Translations under genes and position numbers: made by a program
Part shown: positions 17,054-26,326 of the stretch, one piece after another
How positions within the stretch are numbered: position 1 is the first letter of the stretch
How the letters are laid out: each line of letters opens with the position of its first letter
DNA from: Stenomitos frigidus_A
Lineage (GTDB): Bacteria > Cyanobacteriota > Cyanobacteriia > Leptolyngbyales > Leptolyngbyaceae
Assembly (NCBI RefSeq): GCF_963877135.1
Contig: NZ_CAWNSW010000161.1
Span: 1-64,000, forward strand
DNA: 64,000 bases
Direction: 5' to 3'
The notes under the pieces: generated by a model
What the model was told of the DNA's origin: nothing
What the model saw: only the letters and a program-made list of their open reading frames with translations
The model's database searches: none

Positions 17054-17827
17054 ATGGAGGTTATCCCGGCGATCGATCTGCTGGAGGGACGCTGTGTACG
17101 ACTCTATCAGGGCGATTATGCTCAGGCAGAGACGTTTGACGAAAATCCGGTCTCAGTCGCACGTCAGTGGGCAGAGCAAGGCGCAACCCGTTTGCATGTA
17201 GTCGATCTCGATGGTGCAAAGGCAGGGCATCCAGTCAATTTGCAGGCTATTGAGGCGATCGTTCGTGCCGTTGATGTGCCCATTCAAGTGGGTGGCGGCT
17301 TGCGCGATCGTGCCAGTGCAGCAGCGCTCCTTCAGCTAGGTGTGCAGCGAATCATTTTAGGCACCGTTGCGGTCGAACAGCCCACGTTGGTGCATGAACT
17401 GTGTCAAGCCTTTCCTGACCAGGTTGTCGTTGGGATCGATGCGCGTAATGGCATGGTTGCGACACGAGGCTGGCTAGAAACCTCTGAAGTGGCGGCGATC
17501 GACTTAGCACAGCAAATGACCGCATTCGGGATTGCGGCGATTATTTACACCGATATTCATCGTGATGGGACGTTGCAAGGCCCCAACTTGACGGCGCTGA
17601 GAGAACTAGCCAGTGGCGTTGCCGTGCCAGTGATCGCCTCTGGTGGCATGAGTTCGGTTACAGATTTGCTCAGCTTGCTGGCGCTGGAACCATTGGGTGT
17701 GACGGGGGCGATCGTGGGTCGGGCACTCTACACAGGCGATATTGTTCTTAAAGAAGCCCTGCGTGCAGTGGGTCAGGGGCGCTGGCAAGATATTCCCCCT
17801 GACTTTGGCTCCTCAGCGTTGGCGTAG
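17054..17827 (+). CDS. hisA: Phosphoribosylformimino-AICAR ribotide isomerase
   Basis: Catalyses the fourth step of histidine biosynthesis, converting ProFAR to PRFAR (an Amadori rearrangement on a TIM barrel). The start MEVIPAIDLLEGRCVRLYQG is chosen because it matches HisA N-termini; the frame is open seven codons further upstream. Key features are the first Asp in AIDLLEG, LHVVDLDGAKAG, VPIQVGGGLRD, the second Asp in IYTDIHRDGTLQGPN, and the phosphate-binding IASGGMSS and GAIVGRALYTG. It is a single gene with no other his genes adjacent, as is usual in cyanobacteria. Confidence 0.96.
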   Translation: MEVIPAIDLLEGRCVRLYQGDYAQAETFDENPVSVARQWAEQGATRLHVVDLDGAKAGHPVNLQAIEAIVRAVDVPIQVGGGLRDRASAAALLQLGVQRIILGTVAVEQPTLVHELCQAFPDQVVVGIDARNGMVATRGWLETSEVAAIDLAQQMTAFGIAAIIYTDIHRDGTLQGPNLTALRELASGVAVPVIASGGMSSVTDLLSLLALEPLGVTGAIVGRALYTGDIVLKEALRAVGQGRWQDIPPDFGSSALA

Positions 17828-17913
17828 TGAGATGAATTTGTAGTATGAGAACCTGGCACTGCCATGTCTCTACAGGCTGGCAGATTGACAGATTGTTTAA
17901 TTGACGTGGTGCT

Positions 17914-18738
17914 TCAGTTAAGCGTAATGGCAGTCACTTCCGGGGGGCAAAACAACCGACCCGGTAAGTACGTCCCTAACCCACGATTCACGTAAAGGCG
18001 ATTGCTGCCCACGTCATGTAGCCCTTGAGCCCATTCCCAGTGCTTAGAGACTCGATGGCATTCTTTCATCCACGGCACAAACCGTCGTGTGCTTCGTGGC
18101 AGCTTGCTGTAGGTCGTTGAAATCAACTGTGACACATTGCCGATGCCGGGCAGCACGACCTGCCCACCATGAGTGTGCCCAGAGAGTTGCAAATCAACAC
18201 GCCATTGCTGTAAAGGAACGGCCGTATCGGGATTATGCGACAGCACGATGCGAGGAATGCTGGGCTCGATCGCGCGCATAACTGGCAAAGGGTTAAACGA
18301 AGCCGACCAAAAATCAGCTAACCCTACCAGTGCAAGCCCAGTTCCCAGCGGGTAGGCAACGTCGTTCCACAAGACCTGAATGCCAATGCTGGTGAGGGCT
18401 TTCGTGACTTCAGTGCGCGATCGGCGATAGCAAATATCATGATTGCCTAAAACAGCATAGACACCAGCCCGACTTTCAAGGGCTTTGAGCCAGGGGATCA
18501 AGTGATGAATCGCAGCCGGATCAGCGGTCACAAAATCGCCAGTCAGGACAACCAGATCAGGCTCAAGGGCATTGCTAGCCTCGATCGCCTCTGCCAGCAT
18601 GCGCTCAGACAGCCGAATCCCATCAAAATGAAAATCAGAAAATTGGGTCAGTGTGGTGCCTTGAAGCGAAGCGGGTAAATCGGCGATCGTCAGTTGTAAT
18701 CGTTCTACCGTCAGCGGTCCTGTCAACAGTTTATGCAT
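17914..18738 (-). CDS. Metallophosphoesterase, YkuE-like
   Basis: Calcineurin-like phosphoesterase of 274 residues. The metal-binding motifs are complete: QFSDFHFDG (about residue 33), VVLTGDFV, AVLGNHDI, LSHNPD and LSGHTHGGQV. The domain order resembles Bacillus YkuE and the UDP-2,3-diacylglucosamine pyrophosphatase-like group. There is no clear signal peptide. It converges with hisA and lies just downstream of the exopolysaccharide cluster, with no evident link to it. Confidence 0.9.
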   Translation of the reverse strand: MHKLLTGPLTVERLQLTIADLPASLQGTTLTQFSDFHFDGIRLSERMLAEAIEASNALEPDLVVLTGDFVTADPAAIHHLIPWLKALESRAGVYAVLGNHDICYRRSRTEVTKALTSIGIQVLWNDVAYPLGTGLALVGLADFWSASFNPLPVMRAIEPSIPRIVLSHNPDTAVPLQQWRVDLQLSGHTHGGQVVLPGIGNVSQLISTTYSKLPRSTRRFVPWMKECHRVSKHWEWAQGLHDVGSNRLYVNRGLGTYLPGRLFCPPEVTAITLN

Positions 18739-18786
18739 ACGCTCTTTAAGCAGGATATCTCCAGCCTAGCAGTTGTTCACAGGGGC

Positions 18787-20625
18787 TCAGGCAGCGACCT
18801 TTGCCCGTTGCATCGTTTCAATCCGGGTGGCTGCGGTTAACAGGAACAGGGTCGTTTTTTGCTGCTGCAAGGGCCTTTCAAGCACAGGTACGGTCAGCAA
18901 TGAGAAGGACGCAGAGGGTTCTGACGCACTAAATGGTTGCCAGGATTGCACTGGCGCAGGTTGTAATTGCCAGGCTTCGGTTTGCCATGAGTCTGCTTGC
19001 CATGAGTCTGCTTGCCATGAGTCTGCTTGCCATGAGTCCACTTGCCAGGAGAATTCTGGCTGCCTAAACGATCGCCGTCGCCGTAGCAGTTTTGTGGGTA
19101 TGGTCTGCTCTGCAATAGACATAACAAAAACGACCAGAAAAAACGACAGCAAAAACCCTAAACTCAAGCGAAATTCGGGATCAGCGAGGGTAAAGCCACG
19201 AGAAGCTTGCTCAACAGCAGGTGCTTCAGTGAGTTGCCAATGAGTCCGCGCCTGGACAACTTGCCGGAGTGCCGCGCGTTTGGTTGTGTACAGGTTTAGA
19301 TTATCAGTGGCAAACTTTAACTCCAGATTAAGTTCGTCATATTGCCGTGCCAGTGCCGCCCATTGCTTGATTTGCTGCTTGATCTGCCCCTCCGTTTGCA
19401 CGATCGCCTGCTGACTGATCGCCAAGACCTGCACCTGAGTGGCCGCTGTCACCCCTTCTAAGAGAGTTTGCTGGCGCATCACCTCTGCATAGTTGGTCGT
19501 CTTGTCGGCTTGAAAGTCGGCGATCGCCTGCGCCATTTGAACGGCGATCGGTTGCTGTGCCGCCTGCGTCATCTGGGCAGACACCTGTTGATAGCGTTGT
19601 TTGAGCGTTTGTAGCGTCGCGCCATCTGGCTGTGGACGAGCCAGTTCGATCGTAAGCTGATGGGCGATCGTTTGAAATTGGGACAACAAATCCTGATAGC
19701 GATCGTTCTGTTGCAGCGCCTGCTCTATCAGTCCAGTCGCGGGCTGTCTAGTCGCGGATTGCCCAGGCTGCCTGGTTTCCGCTTGTCCCGCTTGTTGCTG
19801 TTCTGCTCGCTTTTGTAAAATGGCAGCTTGCGTACGTGCTTCCGTCAAACGAATTTGCAGGTCTTGCCGCTGATGGGTCAACACACCCAAACGCTGGGAC
19901 AACTGCTGCCCCAGCACCGTCGGTTCACTGATGCCATGCTGCTGCTGGAGCGCCTGGAGGTTTTGCTTTGCGACTGTGGCCTGCTGCTGTAGTTGGGGTA
20001 GCCGTCGCTCAACGAAATTCAGTTCACGACAGAGTTCAGTTCGGCATTCTTGACTGTATTGCAGGTAGGCTTTCGATACGGTTTCTAGCACCGCCTGCAC
20101 TTTTTTGGGGTCAGTGTCCTGGTAGGTAATCTCTAGCGTTTTCTCGCCATCGCGGTGCGCAATGTCTAGCTTCTGCGAAAGCGTTTCGTAATTAAGGTCG
20201 ACATACTGCGACTGGAGCTGCTGCACCACGGGTGAGAGCAGCTTGGGACTCCACAATACCTGCATTTGGGTATCGTAATCAACACCGGGTGCGGCTAGAG
20301 TGGCCTGGTTAGCAGCCGTTTGGACAGGTGTCTGCTTCGCGGGCTCGATCGTGCCAGCCGGTTCGACCAGTAGCTGAAATTTGCCCTCATACGTGGCAGG
20401 TTGGTCAGCTAACTGGATGAGACTAGTGCCTGCAACGGTCGCGATCGCGGCGCCTGCCAATGCCCCCGTTCGACGATTGAACAGGTGGGGGAACCAAGCG
20501 TCCTCGATCGACGGGCTGTGGTCTACCCGTGGCTCCGGCTCCGCAACTAACGCCTGGATGATAGACTCAGCCTCGGGCACAGTTGGGAAAAAAGAGTTGA
20601 TGTCCATTGACGTTGTACGCATCAT
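18787..20625 (-). CDS. Wzz/GumC-like chain-length determinant, no kinase domain
   Basis: Residues about 48-75 contain an N-terminal membrane segment (GALAGAAIATVAGTSLIQLA). A Wzz-type domain follows (YEGKFQLLVEPAGTIEPAKQ, VDYDTQMQVLWSPKLLSPVV), then a long coiled-coil (about 180-450) rich in Gln and Leu, and a second membrane helix (FRLSLGFLLSFFLVVFVMSI). After that helix the cytoplasmic tail consists of tandem WQADS pentapeptides and ends without a Walker motif. It is probably a periplasmic co-polymerase or export adaptor partner of the Wzc-like kinase encoded just upstream, which it partly resembles in its N-terminal half. It is the last gene of the minus-strand cluster. An alternative start is seven codons in (MDINSF). 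Confidence 0.82.
   Translation of the reverse strand: MMRTTSMDINSFFPTVPEAESIIQALVAEPEPRVDHSPSIEDAWFPHLFNRRTGALAGAAIATVAGTSLIQLADQPATYEGKFQLLVEPAGTIEPAKQTPVQTAANQATLAAPGVDYDTQMQVLWSPKLLSPVVQQLQSQYVDLNYETLSQKLDIAHRDGEKTLEITYQDTDPKKVQAVLETVSKAYLQYSQECRTELCRELNFVERRLPQLQQQATVAKQNLQALQQQHGISEPTVLGQQLSQRLGVLTHQRQDLQIRLTEARTQAAILQKRAEQQQAGQAETRQPGQSATRQPATGLIEQALQQNDRYQDLLSQFQTIAHQLTIELARPQPDGATLQTLKQRYQQVSAQMTQAAQQPIAVQMAQAIADFQADKTTNYAEVMRQQTLLEGVTAATQVQVLAISQQAIVQTEGQIKQQIKQWAALARQYDELNLELKFATDNLNLYTTKRAALRQVVQARTHWQLTEAPAVEQASRGFTLADPEFRLSLGFLLSFFLVVFVMSIAEQTIPTKLLRRRRSFRQPEFSWQVDSWQADSWQADSWQADSWQTEAWQLQPAPVQSWQPFSASEPSASFSLLTVPVLERPLQQQKTTLFLLTAATRIETMQRAKVAA
18984..19043. repeat. Four 15-bp tandem repeats encoding WQADS
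   Basis: Three identical copies of GCCATGAGTCTGCTT and a fourth with two changes (gccatgagtccactt). Read on the minus strand they encode successive WQ(A/V)DS pentapeptides in the tail of the Wzz-like protein. The unit is a multiple of three, so copy-number change would keep the frame. Confidence 0.95.
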
Positions 20626-20657
20626 CCACCCTCAAACGGCATCATCAGTTTTCAAGT

Positions 20658-23015
20658 TCAATTTTCAAGTTCAATCGGTGCAGTGCCTTTTTGCGGCTGG
20701 GCTCTGGGTTGGTAGTAGTAGCCGTAGGGCATAATCACCTCGGTGGAACCATTGGCAACCAGCCCTAAAAGAGTCGTCGAGGAGAGCTTCACCTCCTCAA
20801 TGGCTTGTGCGACCGAGGGACGCTTTGTTTTGCCAAGGCGGACTACCAGTGCAAGACCATTGGTTTGCGCGGCCACCAGGCTACCGTCTGCCAAACCCAC
20901 CAGCGGCGGCGTATCGTAAATCACCAGGTCAAACACCATTTGGAACCGTTCCATCAACACCCGCATTTTGCCGGATGTGAGTGCCTCGGTAGGGTCAACG
21001 GCTGCCAGACCAGCCGTGAGCACCATCAGGTTTTCGCGAATCGGGAATGGTTGCAGGGCATTTTTGACGTTGACGTTGCTGGTAATCACATCACTCAGCC
21101 CACACTGATTGGCTAACCCCATGACGTGATGGACTTGAGGATGGCGGAGGTCGGCATCCACCAGCAGCACTCGTTGTCCCATGGCGGCAGCGGCCTGTGC
21201 TAAGTTAACGGCGATCGTGGTCTTTCCATCACCTGGTTCGGCTGAGCTAATGGTGAGTGACCGAATCGGCGCATTCAGCGGCAGTAAGCGAATGTTTTTG
21301 TAGAGCGATCGAAACGCTTCCAAGAAGGGCGAAGAGGCTGTAAGAGACGTTGCTAAGGCTGGCCTGGAAGGGAAGTATACAGGCATGCCACCGATTTCCT
21401 CCAAGCCATCTAATGCCGCTGGATCGCCAGTCTGATGAGGTGTCGCCACTCTGCGCTTCCGTTTCATAAACGGTAGTTTCGTCAACCACGATTGCGGTGT
21501 GTGCTGCCGTTCTGCATCTAGTGGAATGGCTCCTAGTAGCGCCAACCTAATGGCCTGTTTGAGTTGATTAGACGTGTGGTAAGCATTGCTACTGCCATCG
21601 GCAAGGAACCCAGCACCAATCCCCATCATGAGGCTTAAAAACACGGCCAGTGCCAGGTAGTTCGGCAGTGTGCTCTGACTCACATTCTGCGGTTCACCCG
21701 TGAGTGGGTCGGACGCTAGCACAGGTGGCGAGACCAGTTCCCACGGCACTTCCTTTTGCGCCGCATCAATTTGCAGCGCTTCCCGTTTGGTTAAAAACTC
21801 GGTCAGGCTATCGGTTGCCACTTTGAGCTCCCGATCGAGATCGGCAAACTGTCGTGCGAGTGCAGGATACGCCTGAATTTTTTGGTCTACTTCACCTTTG
21901 GCACGATTGATTGCCTGGTTACGCGCCTGGAGAATCTGGATGTCATCCCCTGTCTTGCCCAACACGCGCTGCGACTCTTGCTGCAGTAACTGCTCCATAT
22001 TGCGCTGTTTAGCCCGCAACGCCTGAAGCGTGGGGTTCGCCTCGCGCGATCGCGCTGACTCCAACGCGATCGCGCTTTGAATTTCCTGATATTTGCTCAG
22101 CAGCGCCTGATACTGCGGCGACCCTGCTAACACCGTTACCGTATTGGCTCTGGCAGACTGTTGGGCGAGCGTGCTGAACTGAGTCTGTTTTTCTGCCAGG
22201 TTTGCCGAGGCTTCAAACTGTTGCTGTTGCAGAGCACCCGCCTGCCCCGATGCCTGTGTGCCCTGGAGATCGGGGTTGATGATAGCGTTTTGTTGCCGAA
22301 ACACCTGTAGTTGTCGTTGCAACGTGTTCACCCGTTGCCGTAGCTGGGGCAGTTGATTATCAATAAACTTGATGCCCTGACCAATGTTAGTTTGGCGTTC
22401 TTGCAGGCTGTACTTCAAATAGGTAGTGGCCAATTCTTTCACAACAGCCTCGGTCAACGCTGGATCAAAGTCCTGATACGTGAAGCCCAAAATTTTGGTG
22501 CCTTCAGTATCTTTCGTGGCGTTCTTTGGCAGTATGCGTCCAATTTTCAAATTGCTCACCAGCCGATCGTAGGTCAGGGTTGGGTACTTGACCTGCAAGG
22601 TTTGAAGAACGGGTGCCAGAATTTTGGGGCTTTGTAGAATTTGAATCTGCGTCGGATAGTCCAGGGCAGTCGGCGCTGTTTGCAGGGCTTCTCCCGGTCG
22701 TTGCTGCGAATCTAGCGTCAGCCGTTTGAGCTGTGCATCGGCTGTTACGGGTTCTACCAGCAGCTGAAACGAGCCCGCATACTGCGGTGGTTTGCGAGTT
22801 GCACCCCAGATCGCGAGTGGGATAGTGACAACTGAGAGGGCGATCGCCACGCCCAGGACAACATTGAGTCGCCGCCGCAGGATGATCAGAGGTTGAGCAA
22901 GATTAAACGTACTCTCCTCCGACTCAAACGATGCAGTCGAAAAATTGGCTGGTAGAGCTTGTAGGGGTCTACCACCATTTCTGGACGATAAGTTGGGGGA
23001 GGGTTGAATTTCCAT
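20658..23015 (-). CDS. Wzc-like polysaccharide co-polymerase with tyrosine-kinase domain
   Basis: N-terminal Wzz domain with a membrane helix (LNVVLGVAIALSVVTIPLAI). A long coiled-coil and a second helix (LALAVFLSLMMGIGAGFLA) follow. Then comes a BY-kinase ATPase: Walker A SSAEPGDGKTTIAVNLA, Walker A' LLVDADLRHPQ, Walker B FDLVIYDTPPLVG. The C-terminal tail carries a Tyr cluster, YGYYYQP, the likely autophosphorylation site. It controls polymerisation and export of exopolysaccharide through Wza. The start taken is MEIQPSPN; the frame is open nine codons more. It lies 32 bp upstream of the kinase-less paralogue and downstream of the Wza gene. Confidence 0.92.
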   Translation of the reverse strand: MEIQPSPNLSSRNGGRPLQALPANFSTASFESEESTFNLAQPLIILRRRLNVVLGVAIALSVVTIPLAIWGATRKPPQYAGSFQLLVEPVTADAQLKRLTLDSQQRPGEALQTAPTALDYPTQIQILQSPKILAPVLQTLQVKYPTLTYDRLVSNLKIGRILPKNATKDTEGTKILGFTYQDFDPALTEAVVKELATTYLKYSLQERQTNIGQGIKFIDNQLPQLRQRVNTLQRQLQVFRQQNAIINPDLQGTQASGQAGALQQQQFEASANLAEKQTQFSTLAQQSARANTVTVLAGSPQYQALLSKYQEIQSAIALESARSREANPTLQALRAKQRNMEQLLQQESQRVLGKTGDDIQILQARNQAINRAKGEVDQKIQAYPALARQFADLDRELKVATDSLTEFLTKREALQIDAAQKEVPWELVSPPVLASDPLTGEPQNVSQSTLPNYLALAVFLSLMMGIGAGFLADGSSNAYHTSNQLKQAIRLALLGAIPLDAERQHTPQSWLTKLPFMKRKRRVATPHQTGDPAALDGLEEIGGMPVYFPSRPALATSLTASSPFLEAFRSLYKNIRLLPLNAPIRSLTISSAEPGDGKTTIAVNLAQAAAAMGQRVLLVDADLRHPQVHHVMGLANQCGLSDVITSNVNVKNALQPFPIRENLMVLTAGLAAVDPTEALTSGKMRVLMERFQMVFDLVIYDTPPLVGLADGSLVAAQTNGLALVVRLGKTKRPSVAQAIEEVKLSSTTLLGLVANGSTEVIMPYGYYYQPRAQPQKGTAPIELEN

Positions 23016-23130
23016 GGGGCACCGTATGGATTCTTGATTCACAGCATCGATCGCAATCTAAAGGGGCATGGCTGCTTCCAGTTGCCTGACTCAGATTGCT
23101 GTAGACAATCGCCTCAGCATTGGGACAGTA

Positions 23131-24789
23131 TTAGGGCAAACCAAAAATGTTTAAGAAGCTTGCCAGCGGGAAGAGCGGGTTGAGGATATTGCCGACCGTA
23201 TCGGTGAATGAAGTTAAACCAGACCGACCCACGATGATCACATCGTTGTTTCGCATCGCTGGATTGGTTTGATCGTTGATGCCTTTAGCAAAATCGATCG
23301 CCACATCCCGGCGTGTCACGGTGCCATCAGGATTGAGACGAATCAGTTCGACTGATTTTTTGCGAGCGCGACGAACGTCGAACCCACCCGCAGCCAGCAA
23401 AGCCTGGTTGAGTGGAGTGTTGGGTGGAACCTGTACCACACCGGGTTGTCGCACCTCACCCACGACGTTGACGCGGATAATGTCAGGTGAAAAGCTGGCG
23501 CTGGCAATCTTTGAGGCTTCGGCAGCGCTGATGGCCGTTGCAGTGGGAATGGAAATGGTATCCCCTGTTTGCAGAATGGCATCTTGCTGCACATCACCCG
23601 TTTGCAACAGCTTCATCAGATCGACCGCGATGAGCTGTTCGCCACCCGCACGGGTCAGGCGACGAATCTGCACGTTTCGAATATCCGCCAACGGCTTAAT
23701 GCCACCAGCGATTTGAATCGCCTGAGTGATGGTGGGTGGCTTATCAAGATTATTCGCTACAGCAGCCGTGCTACCGAGCGCCCCAGCCACTGCATTTTTG
23801 GAGTTAGCCCCCGCCACCACATAAGAACCAGGGCGAAACACTTCACCCACGATCGCAATATTGACGGGTTTCCCTTTCTCAGCCGCAAAGGTCGTATCTG
23901 CCAGCTGCAACGATTCGGCAAGATTGGGATTGGGGTTAGCCGCAATAAAGATGGAATCACCATCCCGCAGGGTCAAATCGGCTTGCAAATTACCCGACTG
24001 GAAGTAATTCCAGAGGTCAACGGTAATGACCTGGGGTGCACCCACACGCTGAGGGCGGCGAATTTGCACTTGTCGAACATCTGCTGCCTGGGTAATGCCG
24101 CCAGCCGTTTGCAGGGCGCGGGTAAGGGTCGGAAACTGAGTGCCACCATCCTGAGCTGCAAGTGGAATGGTGTATGTACCGGGGCGTCCCACTTCGCCCA
24201 GAATGCCGACGCTGAGCGGTCGTGGTGTCAGCAGTGTCACGGTGATGCCAGCACGCTTAAAGAAGCGGGCATACCGTTTAGAAAGCTCTGCCTCTGCCTG
24301 TTTAAGCGTCATCCCTTTGACCGAGAGGGTGCCAATTAGCGGCACGTTGAGGGTGCCATCGACTAACACCTGCCGTCGGCCGTTCTCGCCACTGAACTCA
24401 GGCGCATCAAACACATCAATCTGTAAGCGATCGCCCGCTCCCAACGTGTAGGAGCTTTCCGATACGGTGGGGCTATTGTAGGTAGGTGCACTGGGTGACG
24501 GCAACATCTGAGTCGCGCTGTAAGTCGGAGCGGCTGTCAAACCACCTGCGAGGAGCGTCAGACTGGTGGCCGCTAGGGTTAAGCGGAGATGAGTAGAAAT
24601 CACGCAATACTCTCCAGGAAAAAACAATCGGTGCAAAGTCGCCGGTTTACGCTTGGCGCTAGCACGCAAGACCGCTAAGGTTGGATGGAAGTTCCATCGT
24701 TTTTTAACCGGATCTCTGCCATCGGCCGCAGCGGAGCCCTCTCGTTTAGTGGTTGAGTTTTGCATTGGAGTGATCGCCTCTGTAGACAC
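23131..24789 (-). CDS. Wza-like polysaccharide export protein
   Basis: Outer-membrane or periplasmic exporter of 552 residues. The export domain begins YTLGAGDRLQIDVFDAPEF and continues LVDGTLNVPLIGTLSVKG. Three SLBB-type repeats follow (VGILGEVGRPGTYTI, IAIVGEVFRPGSYVV, VNVVGEVRQPGVVQV). A signal-like segment, LRLTLAATSLTLLAGGLTAA, lies about 68 residues in, after an unusually long polar N-terminus; an internal non-ATG start is possible. It is the first gene of the wza-wzc-wzz unit. Promoter and leader should lie in the 560-bp region upstream, which also holds a MITE. Confidence 0.92.
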   Translation of the reverse strand: MSTEAITPMQNSTTKREGSAAADGRDPVKKRWNFHPTLAVLRASAKRKPATLHRLFFPGEYCVISTHLRLTLAATSLTLLAGGLTAAPTYSATQMLPSPSAPTYNSPTVSESSYTLGAGDRLQIDVFDAPEFSGENGRRQVLVDGTLNVPLIGTLSVKGMTLKQAEAELSKRYARFFKRAGITVTLLTPRPLSVGILGEVGRPGTYTIPLAAQDGGTQFPTLTRALQTAGGITQAADVRQVQIRRPQRVGAPQVITVDLWNYFQSGNLQADLTLRDGDSIFIAANPNPNLAESLQLADTTFAAEKGKPVNIAIVGEVFRPGSYVVAGANSKNAVAGALGSTAAVANNLDKPPTITQAIQIAGGIKPLADIRNVQIRRLTRAGGEQLIAVDLMKLLQTGDVQQDAILQTGDTISIPTATAISAAEASKIASASFSPDIIRVNVVGEVRQPGVVQVPPNTPLNQALLAAGGFDVRRARKKSVELIRLNPDGTVTRRDVAIDFAKGINDQTNPAMRNNDVIIVGRSGLTSFTDTVGNILNPLFPLASFLNIFGLP

Positions 24790-25043
24790 CTGTGACCATC
24801 GGGTTAGAAACCGTAGGGAACCCTCTCCTTAGTCTTTACAGTAAAGACAGCCTTGATCAGGATCTTTTAAGCAACGTCATGCTGGGGCGCAGAAGGCTCG
24901 AAATATAGATGAGTAGGGCGTTTGGAGAAGCACTACACGAATGTCACAACAACGTCACCCAAGCGTCTTGAGCTTTTCTGGTGCAGCAATCTGGTTTCAA
25001 TCGAGGTTTTGATGCGGTGCTTTGGAGGCTCGATCGCACCCTA
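24790..25043. other. Upstream region of the wza gene
   Basis: No ORF is supported here. The stretch is likely to contain the promoter and 5' leader of the exopolysaccharide genes, which are transcribed leftward. I see no clear -35/-10 pair or operator. Confidence 0.4.
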
Positions 25044-25174
25044 GGACTGGTTAAAAAATAACTGCATACGTTTGGATTAGCGGTCAGCTATCAGCTATCA
25101 GCTATCAGCTTTTCTCTAATGGCTGACCGCTGACGGTTGACCGCTACAGTCCATGACGTTGTTTCTTTACAGCC
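25044..25174. mobile_element. MITE-like element, copy A, with CCCTA target duplication
   Basis: This 131-bp element runs from GGACTGGTTAAAAAATAAC to TTTCTTTACAGCC. It has imperfect inverted ends and a core of CAGCTATCAGCTATCAG tandem repeats. It is flanked by CCCTA at 25039-25043 and 25175-25179. The same element occurs at 53094-53217 and, inverted, at 56283-56393. It has no coding capacity. Confidence 0.88.
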
Positions 25175-25352
25175 CCCTAGCAGCGTAAAGAGGCCATTCA
25201 AGCTGACCGGATGCATTGACGAGGTCAAAATGTCTGTGGAGGCACCGCTTTCTTTGCTGTTTGGCTGATCGAAGAGAGAAGAGAATGATCAGTCAATGGT
25301 GCCAACGAGTGCAGCTACACTTTAAGAATAACTTGACGTGTGAAATCATCCG

Positions 25353-25709
25353 ATGGTCGTTCCGTTTGATACCCGACTATTAGACGAAGTCCTAGTGGAA
25401 CAGCAAGAGAACCGTGAGCAGGAGCGCCAGCAGGTCTTGCAGCAGGTTTTGGCGTGGCTAGAGCAGTCTGGAAGCCACTATGGCATCGACAGTGCTTATA
25501 TTTTTGGTTCAGTGTTGCGACCAGGGCGATTCCATGACGGTTCAGATGTGGACTTGGGCGTTGAGACGATGCACTCAGTGAAGCAGATTGAGGCGATCGC
25601 GGCTCTATCTATGGCGTTATTACGGGAGGTCGATATCGTCGATTTGCGCTATTGCCATTTCGCTCATCGTGTTCGAGAAGCAGGGCTGCTATGGATGCGC
25701 GACAGTTAA
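25353..25709 (+). CDS. MNT-type nucleotidyltransferase, antitoxin of a HEPN/MNT pair
   Basis: The 118-residue product has the minimal nucleotidyltransferase motif in YIFGSVLRPGRFHDGSDVDLGV: a Gly-Ser pair followed by Asp-x-Asp, with one residue more between them than the common GSx10DxD. A third acidic residue lies in REVDIVDLRY. In characterised HEPN/MNT systems such enzymes AMPylate the toxin and silence it. Its 3' end overlaps the HEPN gene by 19 bp, a typical translational coupling. It is on the strand opposite to the flanking polysaccharide genes and so was probably inserted there. Confidence 0.85.
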   Translation: MVVPFDTRLLDEVLVEQQENREQERQQVLQQVLAWLEQSGSHYGIDSAYIFGSVLRPGRFHDGSDVDLGVETMHSVKQIEAIAALSMALLREVDIVDLRYCHFAHRVREAGLLWMRDS

Positions 25710-26155
25710 CCGTCTTTACAGCCGACGTACGATCGCAGATCCAGTTGATCCAGCGGGTCGCTCAATTAGTTGAGTTGCGGGCACAAGGGTTGCAGCGAGA
25801 GGATGCAGCACGTTTGGAGAGTGTCGCGTATCAGGTGCACAATTTTTATAATGCCGTTGAAGATTTACTGAAGACGATCGCCGTTCAGTTTGAAAATCAG
25901 GTGACAGACACCTCTCGTTGGCACCAGTTGATTTTGCAACGCATGACGCAAGAGATTCCAGCAGTGAGGCCGGCGTTTTTGTCTCAGAATAGTTTTGAAG
26001 CGTTGAATGCCTTACGAGGGTTTCGACATTTCTTTCGCCATGCGTATGGGGTGCCGATTGAGTACGAGCAGCTGTTTGCCAATTTAAACCGAGTGAGAGC
26101 TGTACTGCCAATATTGGAACAGGATGTGAAACAGTTTTTGCAACAGTTGCAATAG
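25691..26155 (+). CDS. HEPN/HepT-like ribonuclease toxin
   Basis: All-alpha protein of 154 residues starting MDARQLTVFTADVRSQIQLI. A second in-frame start lies 13 codons upstream. The HEPN RNase signature Rx4-6H appears in LRGFRHFFRHAYGVPIEY. The preceding VAYQVHNFYNAVEDLLKTIA is also typical of the HepT-like family. It would act as an RNA-cleaving toxin that is neutralised by modification by the overlapping MNT protein. No promoter distinct from that of the mnt gene is seen. Confidence 0.83.
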   Translation: MDARQLTVFTADVRSQIQLIQRVAQLVELRAQGLQREDAARLESVAYQVHNFYNAVEDLLKTIAVQFENQVTDTSRWHQLILQRMTQEIPAVRPAFLSQNSFEALNALRGFRHFFRHAYGVPIEYEQLFANLNRVRAVLPILEQDVKQFLQQLQ

Positions 26156-26326
26156 TACCAATGGTCTCTACCGCCAGCTTGATTGCCCGACCGCAGTGAA
26201 CACAAGACTTTTATCTTCAAGTAGAATAATAGAGTTGAGGATCGTCTGAAACCATTGTTTGACGAAAGGCCTTGCTCCCAAGGTAGGGAGGCACGACCTT
26301 ACGTCTTTACAGAGATAAAACATTGC

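Noticed and set aside
23569..24339. A 256-codon plus-strand frame opposite the wza gene
   Set aside because: It is a shadow of a well-supported SLBB-domain gene and its translation resembles no protein.
25081..25145. CAGCTATCAGCTATCAG tract as a CRISPR-like array
   Set aside because: Units are short and contiguous with no unique spacers; it is a simple tandem repeat in a MITE.
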